Source of the DNA: an uncultured Draconibacterium sp.
GTDB lineage: Bacteria; Bacteroidota; Bacteroidia; Bacteroidales; Prolixibacteraceae
NCBI RefSeq assembly: GCF_963677575.1
Contig: NZ_OY782038.1
Location: 2,297,501 to 2,361,500 of the forward strand
Direction: 5' to 3'
Length of the DNA stretch: 64,000 bases
The position numbers were made by a program, and so were the translations under genes. The notes under the pieces are model-generated. The model did no database searches and had not been told where the DNA came from. It was given only the letters and a program-made list of their open reading frames with translations. Of this stretch, positions 19,511 through 27,773 are shown piece by piece. The stretch's first letter is position 1. The number at the start of each line of letters is the position of its first letter.

Positions 19511-19532
19511 CATGGCTCAAACCACGCCTAAC

Positions 19533-19552
19533 TAGCTGATTTTATGCAGCTA
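19533..19552. promoter_or_regulatory. Inverted repeat TAGCTG-N8-CAGCTA upstream of nif promoter
   Basis: A perfect 6-bp-arm palindrome with the same 8-nt spacer as the one at 19487-19510, centred about 83 bp upstream of the predicted nif start. Function unknown. Confidence 0.4.
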
Positions 19553-19596
19553 AAAATTTTTCATAATTTTATTTTCAGGAAAATTCACGAGAAAAA

Positions 19597-19616
19597 ATCC
19601 TACATTTTTGTAGGAT
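19597..19616. promoter_or_regulatory. Palindromic operator/enhancer candidate 1 (nif upstream)
   Basis: ATCCTACA-tttt-TGTAGGAT is a perfect palindrome with 8-bp arms centred at 19606.5, about 147 bp upstream of the predicted nif start site. A near-identical site lies exactly 100 bp further upstream. Such placement is typical of activator sites for sigma-54 promoters. It could instead serve another regulator of the divergent marR gene. Confidence 0.65.
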
Positions 19617-19698
19617 GATACAGTAAAACGCACAATAAGGTGGGAATTTTCAGCAAGCCCATGTTTAAAGGGCATTCGGAGTGTTAACATTGAGGTAA

Positions 19699-19714
19699 CC
19701 TACATTTTGGTAGG
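19699..19714. promoter_or_regulatory. Palindromic operator/enhancer candidate 2 (nif upstream)
   Basis: CCTACATTTTGGTAGG matches the core of the site at 19599-19614 at 15 of 16 positions, with 5-bp arms CCTAC/GTAGG. Its centre is about 247 bp upstream of the nif start and about 205 bp upstream of the marR start. Confidence 0.62.
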
Positions 19715-19870
19715 AAAGCCATATATCTTGATCGACTGGCTACTTTTTCCACTATTGTCATATTATACAGCTATGTTTATTTTGAGTTAACAAACCGATC
19801 ACTTATTACTACACTAACGATCAACAGATTATGTTCTATTTAGAATTTTTTAAAATAAAATTCACAGAAC

Positions 19871-19889
19871 TAGTTGACTCTTGCAACTA
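19871..19889. promoter_or_regulatory. Probable MarR operator
   Basis: TAGTTG-actcttg-CAACTA is a 19-bp palindrome of the AGTTG...CAACT kind often bound by MarR proteins. It covers the -33 element of the marR promoter, so bound regulator would block transcription. This implies autoregulation of the marR-RND operon. Confidence 0.65.
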
Positions 19890-19905
19890 ATTTATTTTAG
19901 CTTTG
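19874..19905 (+). promoter_or_regulatory. Promoter of the marR-efflux operon
   Basis: TTG (19874-19876), 21 nt, TAGCTTTG (19898-19905) fits the Bacteroidota promoter. Transcription would begin near 19911, about 18 nt before the marR ATG. Confidence 0.65.
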
Positions 19906-19928
19906 TGCCACAGAAACTAGAGAAAGTC

Positions 19929-20378
19929 ATGAAAACGCAGGAACCGTTAACCTATCTACTTGGGCAAACCATGAAATTGGTACGTTACAAGTTAATGGCA
20001 AAATTTAAGGAGAATAAATTAGATCTAACCCTGGAACAGTTTGTAGTGATGCACTACATCAACGAAAATTCAGCATCGACGCAACAAGATCTTGCTAATC
20101 ATTTTTTGCGCGACAAATCAATTATTACACGCCAGATTAACACACTTATTGATTTAGATTTTGTAATGCGTACTCAAGACGATGACGATAAACGGAAGAA
20201 ACATTTAAAGCTTACCACTCAAGGATTGGAAATATTTGAACTAATGAAAGCCAAATCAGTGGAAGTGTCGTCAGAACTTTTAGATGGGATTTCGCAAGAA
20301 GAACTTATACATTTCGAGAATGTCATTGCCAAAATACAACTAAACACAGGTTTTAAAGACTGCCTGTCAGGTTGTTAA
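19929..20378 (+). CDS. MarR-family transcriptional regulator
   Basis: A 149-residue winged-helix regulator. The start at 19929 (MKTQEPLTYLLG) is preceded by AGAGAAAG at a good distance. The core LTLEQFVVMHYINENSASTQ..LANHFLRDKSIITRQINTLIDLDFVMRTQDDDDKRKKHLKLT is the MarR helix-turn-helix and the D-x-R/K wing. It is the first gene of an operon with an RND efflux system, 38 nt upstream of the adaptor gene, and likely represses it until a ligand binds. Ligand unknown. Confidence 0.9.
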   Translation: MKTQEPLTYLLGQTMKLVRYKLMAKFKENKLDLTLEQFVVMHYINENSASTQQDLANHFLRDKSIITRQINTLIDLDFVMRTQDDDDKRKKHLKLTTQGLEIFELMKAKSVEVSSELLDGISQEELIHFENVIAKIQLNTGFKDCLSGC

Positions 20379-20416
20379 ACATTGTTATAGAAATTAAAAA
20401 TTATAGATACGAAAAC

Positions 20417-21592
20417 ATGAAAACAATTGCACAATTTACAAGCGTGGCTCTAGTTGCCATTCTTTTAGTTTTTTCTTCCTGCTCGAACAAACAACAGGGA
20501 AATAACTCCATGATGGGCAGACAGATTGGTGAGTACCTGGTACAGGAAATTACGCCGCGAAACATTACATTGTATCAAAATTTTCCGGCAACACTCGAAG
20601 GCGAGCAAACCGTCGAGATCCGCCCGAGAGTTGCAGGTTACATCGAGAAAATTTTTGTTGACGAAGGCGACTATGTAAAAAAAGGTCAGCTTCTTTTTCA
20701 GATAAATGCCAACGATATCAGGGCGCAGGTTCGATCGGCCGAGGCACAAATTAAAGTTGCCGAATCGCAGGTAGCCACAGCAAAAATCGAGTTGGAGAAA
20801 ACAAAACCGCTGGTGGAGAAAAACATTGTTAGCGACTTTCAACTCGAATCAGCTAAAACCAATTTTCAATCGGCCGAAGCACAGTTGGCACAAGCGCAGG
20901 CAAATTTAGCCAATGCAAAAGCCAACCTTGAGTATACGATGATTTCCAGCCCAACAAACGGATTTATCGGAACTTTCCCTTACCGCGTTGGGAGTTTGGT
21001 AAGCAGTTCTGTTACTCAACCGCTTACAACCGTTTCGAATACATCGAGCATAAGAGCTTATTTCTCGATTAACGAAAAAGCATTTTTACAACTAACTAAA
21101 AACCTGGAAGGTACTACCACCGGAGAGAAATTAGCCAATCTCCCGGAAGTTGACCTGATTTTACCCGATCAATCGATTTACCCGCAAAAAGGTAAAATCG
21201 AAATTGCCAGCGGAATTGTTGATCCGCAAACCGGAGCTATTAATATGCGTGCTTCGTTCCCTAACGCAGAAGGAAACCTGCGCTCGGGTGGAAGTGGAAA
21301 TATTCGTCTGCCAAATTACCTGGAAGATGTTTTGCTGGTTCCACAACCTGCCAGTTACGAAATTCAGGGGAAACATTTTGTTTACGTTACAAACAGCGAG
21401 AACAAAGTTGTAAATACCGAAATTCAGGTAATTGCCGGTGATTTGAAAGATGTTTTTGTGGTTACCTCAGGACTTAAAGCCGGAGATAAAATTGTGGTTG
21501 AAGGAATTACAACCCTCCGCAACGGAATGGAAATTAAACCCAAATTAGACGGACAAGCGGTAGCCAAAAGCAATGAACCTTCGAACAATTAA
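20417..21592 (+). CDS. RND efflux periplasmic adaptor lipoprotein (AcrA/MexA-like)
   Basis: A membrane-fusion protein joining the inner-membrane pump to the outer-membrane channel. The start at 20417 yields lipoprotein signal MKTIAQFTSVALVAILLVFS followed by SC, so Cys22 would be lipidated. Then come the barrel-sandwich half (EIRPRVAGYIEKIFVDEGDY), a long alpha-hairpin coiled coil rich in Ala/Gln (residues about 100-175), the second lipoyl half (ISSPTNGFIG) and beta-barrel/proximal domains. It has 391 residues, the usual size. The operon partners follow immediately. Confidence 0.93.
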   Translation: MKTIAQFTSVALVAILLVFSSCSNKQQGNNSMMGRQIGEYLVQEITPRNITLYQNFPATLEGEQTVEIRPRVAGYIEKIFVDEGDYVKKGQLLFQINANDIRAQVRSAEAQIKVAESQVATAKIELEKTKPLVEKNIVSDFQLESAKTNFQSAEAQLAQAQANLANAKANLEYTMISSPTNGFIGTFPYRVGSLVSSSVTQPLTTVSNTSSIRAYFSINEKAFLQLTKNLEGTTTGEKLANLPEVDLILPDQSIYPQKGKIEIASGIVDPQTGAINMRASFPNAEGNLRSGGSGNIRLPNYLEDVLLVPQPASYEIQGKHFVYVTNSENKVVNTEIQVIAGDLKDVFVVTSGLKAGDKIVVEGITTLRNGMEIKPKLDGQAVAKSNEPSNN

Positions 21593-21612
21593 TAATATAG
21601 AAGACAACAGTT

Positions 21613-24600
21613 ATGTTTAGAAAATTTATAGAAAGGCCGGTACTTTCAACGGTTATTTCAATCATACTGGTTATTCTCGGCGTGCTGGGAATTACCACTT
21701 TACCCATCGAGCAATATCCCGATATTGCTCCGCCAACCATTCGGGTATCGGCTAACTACACCGGTGCCGATGCACAAACAGTACTGAATAGTGTGGTTAT
21801 TCCGCTCGAAGAACAAATTAATGGTGTTGAAGACATGATTTACATGAGTTCAACAGCTAGCAACAACGGTTCGGCCACAATTCAGGTGTACTTTAAACAA
21901 GGAACCGATCCGGATATGGCTGCCGTTAACGTTCAGAACCGTGTGGCACGTGCCAACGCACTGCTACCCGCAGAAGTTACTCGTGCGGGAGTTCTTACCG
22001 CCAAACGCCAGAACAACATGCTAATGGTATTTTCGCTGTACAGTAAAGACGGAACATACGACGAAACTTTCCTGCAGAACTATTCGAAAATTAACCTGCT
22101 GCCACAAGTACAACGTATTAATGGTGTAGGTGAAGCAATGGTATTCGGGCGAAAAGACTACTCGATGCGTATTTGGTTAAAACCGGATATTATGTCGATC
22201 TATAATTTAATACCTGCCGATGTTGTAGGTGCATTGAATGCACAAAACCTTGAGGCCGCTCCCGGTCGTTTCGGTAGTGAAAACGGTCAGAGTTTTGAGT
22301 ATGTAATCCGTTACCGTGGAAAACTCACACAACCTGAAGAGTTCGAGAATATTGTAATAAAATCGGATGAAGACGGAAATATTTTACGTCTTGGTGATGT
22401 TGCCCGTGTTGAATTTGGTTCGCTAGATTACACGGCAATGACACAAACTCAAGGCCAACCGGGTATTAGTATGGCCATCTTCCAGTCGGCCGGATCGAAT
22501 GCCCGCGAAGTAATTCTGGAAATCCAACGCACACTGGAAGAAGCTTCTCAATCTTTTCCTCCGGGAGTTGATTATATGGAGCTCATGAACACCAACGAAT
22601 TCCTCGATGCCTCAATCGAAAAAGTATTACACACCTTGCTTGAGGCTTTTATCCTGGTATTTATTGTTGTTTTTGTTTTCCTGCAAAATTTCAGGGCAAC
22701 ACTTATTCCGGCAATCGCCGTTCCGGTATCAATTATTGGTACTTTCTTTTTCCTTAACTTGTTTGGATTTACTATCAACCTGCTTACCCTTTTTGCACTG
22801 GTGCTCGCCATCGGTATTGTGGTCGACGACGCCATTGTGGTGGTAGAAGCGGTTCATGCCAAACTCGATTCCGGGGCACGGAGTGCTAAAAACGCTGCAA
22901 TTTCGGCGATGAACGAAATTTCAACAGCTATTGTTTCTATTACCTTAGTGATGGCAGCTGTGTTCGTTCCCGTAACGTTTATAACCGGAACCACCGGAGT
23001 ATTCTACAAACAATTTGGTATTACGCTTACCGTAGCTATTATACTTTCAGCAGTTAATGCGCTAACCTTAAGTCCTGCCCTTTGTGCGATATTCCTAAAA
23101 CCACACAGCGAAGAAGCAAAAGAACAGAAAGGGGTAATGAAACGCTTTTATGTTGCGTTTAACACAGCATTTGAAAGCATGACCGGGAAATATAAAAAAG
23201 TAACCCATTTTTTTATCAATAAGAAATTTCTGGCCGGAACTATGATTATCATTTTTGTTGCGCTGCTGGGCTACCTGATGAAAACAACGTCAACAGGTTT
23301 TGTTCCTGCAGAAGATACAGGCCGAATGTTTGTTGATATTGCTATGCCACCGGCTTCTTCGGGAGAAAGAACAGCCGAGGTTACAAAACAGATTGACGAG
23401 ATACTGGCAACAGTACCCGAAATTAATGGTAGAACAGCCATTACCGGATTCTCATTTATGGGAGGACAAGGATCGCCCTACGCGATGATCATTGCAGGAT
23501 TAAAACCTTTCGACGAGCGAAAAGGTGAGGGACAGGATTTGAACAGTATTGTGCAAAAATTGTACATGCTGACTTCGCAAATTAAGGGTGCACGTATTAT
23601 TATCTTCTCGCCACCAATGGTTCCCGGGTTTAGTGTTACCGGTGGTTTCGAATTACAATTGGAAGATAAAACCGGTGGCGATATTCAAGACTTTGAAAAA
23701 GTGGCCAATAATTTCCTTGGCGCCTTAAATCAGCGTCCCGAAATTCAATATGCACGTACCGCATTCAACACCAACTTCCCTCAATACCGTATTGATGTTG
23801 ACGCTGCCCGTTGTATGCGCTCCGGCCTGCAGGTAAGTTCGGTTCTTTCTGCAATGCAAGGATACATTGGTGGATATTACGCCTCTGACTTTAACCGTTT
23901 TGGTAAACAATACCGCGTTATGGTGCAGTCGGAAGGAAAATACCGCGGAAATCCTGAAGACTTAAATAATATTAAAGTACGTACCGGCTCCGGCGAAATG
24001 GCTCCGATTTCGGAATTCATCACGCTTACAAGAGTTTACGGACCAGAAACGATTAACCGTTTTAATATGTACACTGCCATTACAGTAAACGGAAGTCCAA
24101 ATTCGGGTTATAGTTCGGGTGACGCCATTGAAGCTGTTCGCGAAGTGGCAGCCGATCTTCTGCCAACCGGTTACGACTACGAATTCTCGGGTATCACCCG
24201 CGAGGAGATCAACGCCGGTAATCAAACCATCATCATCTTTATTTTGAGTTTGATTTTTGTGTACTTCCTGCTGGCTGCTCAGTACGAGAGTTATATTATG
24301 CCACTTTCGATTATTGTTTCGTTGCCAATAGGTATTGCCGGTGCGTTCATCTTCGCCCGCATTTTAGGTGTTGAAAACAACATTTACCTGCAAATTTCGC
24401 TGGTAATGCTTATCGGGCTTTTGGCGAAGAATGCTATTCTTATTGTAGAGTTTGCCCGACAACGACGCGAATCAGGCATGTCGATTATTGAGGCTGCCGT
24501 TGAAGGTGCCACTGCCCGACTTCGCCCGATTTTGATGACTTCGTTTGCATTTATTGTTGGTTTGATCCCTCTGGTTATCGGAACCGGAGTTGGCGCCAAC

Positions 24601-24765
24601 GGTAACCGCTCCATCGGAACCGGTGCTGTGGGAGGTTTGTTTATCGGTACGATGATAGGTATTTTGGTTATTCCGGCCATGTTCGTGGTTTTCCAGATTT
24701 TGGAAGAAAAAGTGAAGAAACCGAAGGAAGAACAAGAAATTTCAGAAATGAACAGTTTGGGTTAA
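21613..24765 (+). CDS. RND multidrug efflux inner-membrane pump (HAE1 family)
   Basis: A 1050-residue proton-driven transporter of the AcrB/MexB type. It shows the starting helix (FIERPVLSTVISIILVILG), two large periplasmic loops, twelve predicted membrane helices and the proton-relay GIVVDDAIVVVEAV motif with the Asp pair in TM4, plus a basic residue in TM10 (LLAKNAILIVEFARQ). Family members expel drugs, bile salts, dyes or fatty acids; substrate cannot be read here. It starts 20 nt after the adaptor gene and is followed 20 nt later by the outer-membrane component. Confidence 0.95.
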   Translation: MFRKFIERPVLSTVISIILVILGVLGITTLPIEQYPDIAPPTIRVSANYTGADAQTVLNSVVIPLEEQINGVEDMIYMSSTASNNGSATIQVYFKQGTDPDMAAVNVQNRVARANALLPAEVTRAGVLTAKRQNNMLMVFSLYSKDGTYDETFLQNYSKINLLPQVQRINGVGEAMVFGRKDYSMRIWLKPDIMSIYNLIPADVVGALNAQNLEAAPGRFGSENGQSFEYVIRYRGKLTQPEEFENIVIKSDEDGNILRLGDVARVEFGSLDYTAMTQTQGQPGISMAIFQSAGSNAREVILEIQRTLEEASQSFPPGVDYMELMNTNEFLDASIEKVLHTLLEAFILVFIVVFVFLQNFRATLIPAIAVPVSIIGTFFFLNLFGFTINLLTLFALVLAIGIVVDDAIVVVEAVHAKLDSGARSAKNAAISAMNEISTAIVSITLVMAAVFVPVTFITGTTGVFYKQFGITLTVAIILSAVNALTLSPALCAIFLKPHSEEAKEQKGVMKRFYVAFNTAFESMTGKYKKVTHFFINKKFLAGTMIIIFVALLGYLMKTTSTGFVPAEDTGRMFVDIAMPPASSGERTAEVTKQIDEILATVPEINGRTAITGFSFMGGQGSPYAMIIAGLKPFDERKGEGQDLNSIVQKLYMLTSQIKGARIIIFSPPMVPGFSVTGGFELQLEDKTGGDIQDFEKVANNFLGALNQRPEIQYARTAFNTNFPQYRIDVDAARCMRSGLQVSSVLSAMQGYIGGYYASDFNRFGKQYRVMVQSEGKYRGNPEDLNNIKVRTGSGEMAPISEFITLTRVYGPETINRFNMYTAITVNGSPNSGYSSGDAIEAVREVAADLLPTGYDYEFSGITREEINAGNQTIIIFILSLIFVYFLLAAQYESYIMPLSIIVSLPIGIAGAFIFARILGVENNIYLQISLVMLIGLLAKNAILIVEFARQRRESGMSIIEAAVEGATARLRPILMTSFAFIVGLIPLVIGTGVGANGNRSIGTGAVGGLFIGTMIGILVIPAMFVVFQILEEKVKKPKEEQEISEMNSLG

Positions 24766-24785
24766 TCCGATAGAAAAGATTAGAT

Positions 24786-26174
24786 ATGAAGACAAATTCA
24801 ATAAAAAATATACTACTGATTGCTGTAGCTGCAGTATTGATAAGCTCGTGTAGTACGACCAATCAATACCAGCGAAGTCAGGAATTAACCGACGGAATAT
24901 ATGGTGAAGCAAAAACTGCCGAAAGCAACCTGGCAAACGAAAGCTGGCAAAACCTGTTTAACGACCCGGTTCTTGACAGTTTAATTGCCGAAGGATTGAG
25001 GAACAACTTTGATTTGCAGGCTGCAGTTCAGCGTGTTGTTGCCGCCGAGTCGAATTTCTTACAAAGCAAAGCAGCTCTGGCGCCGTCATTGTCGGGGCAA
25101 GCCGGACATACTTACGTTAAAAACTCAGAATCAACCAGTCCGAATGGTCCCGATCATTACAATGCATCGCAAATAGCTTTACAAAGTAGTTGGGAAATCG
25201 ACTTCTGGGGAAAGCTGAACAATGCAAAAAAATCGGCTTACGCCAATTACCTGGCCACCGATGCAGCACGCAAAGCAGTGCAAACACGTTTGGTTGCTAA
25301 TATTGCATCGGTGTATTACAGTTTACTGGCGTTGGATGCCAACCTGGCGATTACAAAAGAAACGGTAAAAAACAGTGACAAACTGGTTGAAACCATGAAA
25401 GCACTAAAAGAAAGTGGAAGCGTAACAGGTGCTGCAGTCGTGCAAAGTGAAGCCGCACGTTATGCCACCGAAGTAACCATTCCGGATATTGAGCAGCAAA
25501 TACGTGAAAACGAAAATACACTTTGTATTCTTTTGGGCAGAACTCCCGGAAAAGTAGAGCGCGGAAAACTGGAAAATCAGCAAGTACACGAACTGTTGGA
25601 AGTTGGTGTACCGGCCGAACTACTGGATAACCGTCCCGATGTAATGCAAGCTGAATACAGGGTTATCAGTGCTTACCACATGACCAACAGCGCCAAAGCT
25701 TACTTTTACCCGTCGGTTACACTAACCGCAAGTGCCGGTTTAGAATCGCTGGCATTTGAAGATTTGTTTGATCCGGCATCGTTTGCCGCCAATGTTGTGG
25801 GTGGTTTGGTTCAGCCAATTTTTAGTAAGCGGGCCAACAAAACGCGTTTGGAAGTTGCCAAAGCACAACAGGAAGAAGCGCTGCTAAACTTTAAAAGTAC
25901 ATTGCTGAATGCCGGTGCAGAAGTGAACGATGCGCTTAGTATGTACGACGCGTCGATGCAAAAGATCGATCTACGTAACAAACAATTGGATGCCCTGGAG
26001 AAATCGGTTGATTACACTAAAGAATTGCTGGTTTATGGCTCGGCAACCTACACCGAAGTTTTAAATGCACAGCAAAGTTTGCTGAATGCACAACTGAGCG
26101 ATGTGAACGACCAGATTCAGCAATTGAATGCGGTGGTATCATTATATCGTGCGTTAGGCGGCGGTTGGAAATAA
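24786..26174 (+). CDS. Outer-membrane efflux lipoprotein (TolC/OprM/NodT family)
   Basis: A 462-residue channel protein with lipoprotein signal MKTNSIKNILLIAVAAVLIS ending in SC (Cys22). It carries two repeated TolC-type coiled-coil segments (LRNNFDLQAAVQRVVAAE; SWEIDFWGKL; LLDNRPDVMQAEYRV; VYGSATYTEVLNAQQSLLNA). It completes the tripartite exporter. A strong hairpin-T terminator follows at 26210-26240. Confidence 0.93.
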   Translation: MKTNSIKNILLIAVAAVLISSCSTTNQYQRSQELTDGIYGEAKTAESNLANESWQNLFNDPVLDSLIAEGLRNNFDLQAAVQRVVAAESNFLQSKAALAPSLSGQAGHTYVKNSESTSPNGPDHYNASQIALQSSWEIDFWGKLNNAKKSAYANYLATDAARKAVQTRLVANIASVYYSLLALDANLAITKETVKNSDKLVETMKALKESGSVTGAAVVQSEAARYATEVTIPDIEQQIRENENTLCILLGRTPGKVERGKLENQQVHELLEVGVPAELLDNRPDVMQAEYRVISAYHMTNSAKAYFYPSVTLTASAGLESLAFEDLFDPASFAANVVGGLVQPIFSKRANKTRLEVAKAQQEEALLNFKSTLLNAGAEVNDALSMYDASMQKIDLRNKQLDALEKSVDYTKELLVYGSATYTEVLNAQQSLLNAQLSDVNDQIQQLNAVVSLYRALGGGWK

Positions 26175-26209
26175 AATTAGAAAGACAACAAGTAGATTCA
26201 TAACTGAAG

Positions 26210-26240
26210 GGGTTGTCCGGAAACGGATGGCCCTTTTTTA
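26210..26240 (+). terminator. Rho-independent terminator of the efflux operon
   Basis: GGGTTGTCCG-gaaa-CGGATGGCCC forms a 10-bp stem (with G-U pairs) closed by a GAAA tetraloop and followed by six T. Confidence 0.85.
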
Positions 26241-26328
26241 TTCATGTCTGCCAGTGTTCCCAAAATGCATCTCTTTGCATTTAACAATAATCTGTTTTTG
26301 GAGTCAAAATAAGGTCTTCGAATTATTC

Positions 26329-26796
26329 TTATATCCGGTTTTCCCAGAAAAAATTATTAGGCTCGCATTCTTTAAATCCGGCTTTTCGGTAAAGGTTTTG
26401 GGCTTTAATATTATCGTGGCGCACCTCCAGGTTTATGCGGCAGTATCCATTTTCTTCGGCATACTTTTCAATGCCTTTTAACAGAAACAGGCCGACTCCC
26501 CGCTGACGAAAATCGGGAGATACAATCAAATCGTGGATATTAATAAGTGGGCTGGCTTTCCAGGTAGAAAAATTCAGGTTACAATTGGCAAGGCCTGCAA
26601 AATTGGCGCCAATACAAACAAAAAAACCCATGTATGCCGAATGTCGTTTCAGGCCTTCAATAATTTTGGGGCCAAGTCCTTCAGGCATCGGTTCGCTAAT
26701 TCCCATTTCATCTTCCATGTAATCATTTAAAAGATGAAGCACTTGCTCGCAATGAACAGAATTTTGCAAATCAACCTCAATGAGTTTCTTTTCCAT
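26329..26796 (-). CDS. GNAT-family N-acetyltransferase
   Basis: A 155-residue acetyl-CoA-dependent acetyltransferase. The acetyl-CoA loop is DFRQRGVGLFLLKGIEKYAEE, followed by RINLEVRHDNIKAQNLYRKAGF, the usual C-terminal GNAT motif. I chose the ATG at 26796; a TTG five codons upstream is less likely. Substrate is unknown. It is a lone gene converging with the efflux operon and next to an insertion sequence. Confidence 0.88.
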   Translation of the reverse strand: MEKKLIEVDLQNSVHCEQVLHLLNDYMEDEMGISEPMPEGLGPKIIEGLKRHSAYMGFFVCIGANFAGLANCNLNFSTWKASPLINIHDLIVSPDFRQRGVGLFLLKGIEKYAEENGYCRINLEVRHDNIKAQNLYRKAGFKECEPNNFFWENRI

Positions 26797-26847
26797 GAAT
26801 AAATGCTTCAAAAGTTAAATGTTTCAATTTGATAAATATGAAGTTGT

Positions 26848-27552
26848 TTAAAGTTTCCGCAGTAAAATCACGGTAAATGCTATTAAATTCAGTGCTTTCC
26901 AATGTATAGCATTTGTTTCAAACCGTACTAAGATTGCTTTAAATGCATCAAGCCATGCGTTAGTGCGTTCCACAACAAATCTGCATTTATACAGTAAGTC
27001 GTCGAATAAGTATTCACGATTTATCCCATTGCGTTTGTTTTGATCAATATTGCCAATAATTTTTGTTTCCGAACAATAACGGCGGAACTCTCCTGTATCG
27101 AAGCCAGAGTCAGCATTTAAGAACAATCCATCGGTGTGTATCCCTGAGTTTTCCAGAACGGCAATCATTTTCTTTGCCGTTGGAACCAGGTTGTATGCAT
27201 CATTGTGGTTCCCGTCAATAGGGTCGCTACAAGTTAGAGGGATGCCTTGGCTGTCCGTTAAAATCAGCATATTACTTGTTTTTGCTTTTTTCCTCCCCTG
27301 ATAGGCAACTGCTTCTCCTCCACGTTTAGTTGGAGTATGTGTACCATCGAGCTGGATACTTGACAAGTCCAGCAAGTGTTTGTATTTGTTCAGGATGTTT
27401 TGCCACATCTCATCCCAGCTTCCGTCCTTGCACCATTTTTGATAGTGGAAATACACACTTTGCCAGTTGTATTTGCAACGGAAGAATTGTTTCATAGGTA
27501 ATTGCCTCCATTGACACCCTGTTTTTAATCGATATAGTATTGCTTCAAGCAC
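26848..27552 (-). CDS. IS5-family DDE transposase, N-terminus uncertain
   Basis: The 234 residues from a GTG at 27552 carry the catalytic triad Asp69 (QLDGTHT), Asp148 (NADSGFD) and Glu195 (VVERTNAW), and the IS5 block LKTGCQWRQLP. Family members have about 30 further N-terminal residues. Here the same frame stays open for 32 codons upstream (containing CPYLKFGNSKNNAKVRDYQ in translation) but offers no ATG, GTG or TTG. Either the start is a rare codon, there is frameshifting, or the N-terminus has decayed. Confidence 0.85.
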   Translation of the reverse strand: MLEAILYRLKTGCQWRQLPMKQFFRCKYNWQSVYFHYQKWCKDGSWDEMWQNILNKYKHLLDLSSIQLDGTHTPTKRGGEAVAYQGRKKAKTSNMLILTDSQGIPLTCSDPIDGNHNDAYNLVPTAKKMIAVLENSGIHTDGLFLNADSGFDTGEFRRYCSETKIIGNIDQNKRNGINREYLFDDLLYKCRFVVERTNAWLDAFKAILVRFETNAIHWKALNLIAFTVILLRKL

Positions 27553-27649
27553 CTGATAATCTCTTACTTTTGCATTATTCTTTGAATTCCCAAATTTTAA
27601 GTAGGGACAAATCTCTTTTTTATTATACTTTTACTCAACACGATTTTTT

Positions 27650-27699
27650 GAAAGAATGATATAAAATGTTGTGTCTCAATATTGAAATATCATTCTTTC
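27650..27699. repeat. 13-bp inverted repeat in IS leader
   Basis: GAAAGAATGATAT (27650-27662) and ATATCATTCTTTC (27687-27699) are perfectly complementary around 24 nt, within the IS upstream of the transposase. It may shield the transposase from outside transcription or be an internal remnant of another small element. Confidence 0.6.
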
Positions 27700-27773
27700 T
27701 TTTCAACAGTTAACTTTTGACAACTTCTATAAGTATTCTTACATTCCAATATTCTCATACTCCAATATTCCAG

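Larger units (their letters stand above)
26840..27727 (-). mobile_element. IS5-family insertion sequence, about 888 bp
   Basis: Terminal inverted repeats GAAGTTGTTTAAAGTT (26840-26855) and, read inward from the other end, GAAGTTGTCAAAAGTT (27727-27712) match at 14 of 16 positions. The element is flanked by a possible 3-bp target duplication TAT (26837-26839 and 27728-27730) and encloses one transposase gene. It lies 46 bp downstream of the nifA stop and has not interrupted a recognisable gene. Confidence 0.82.
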
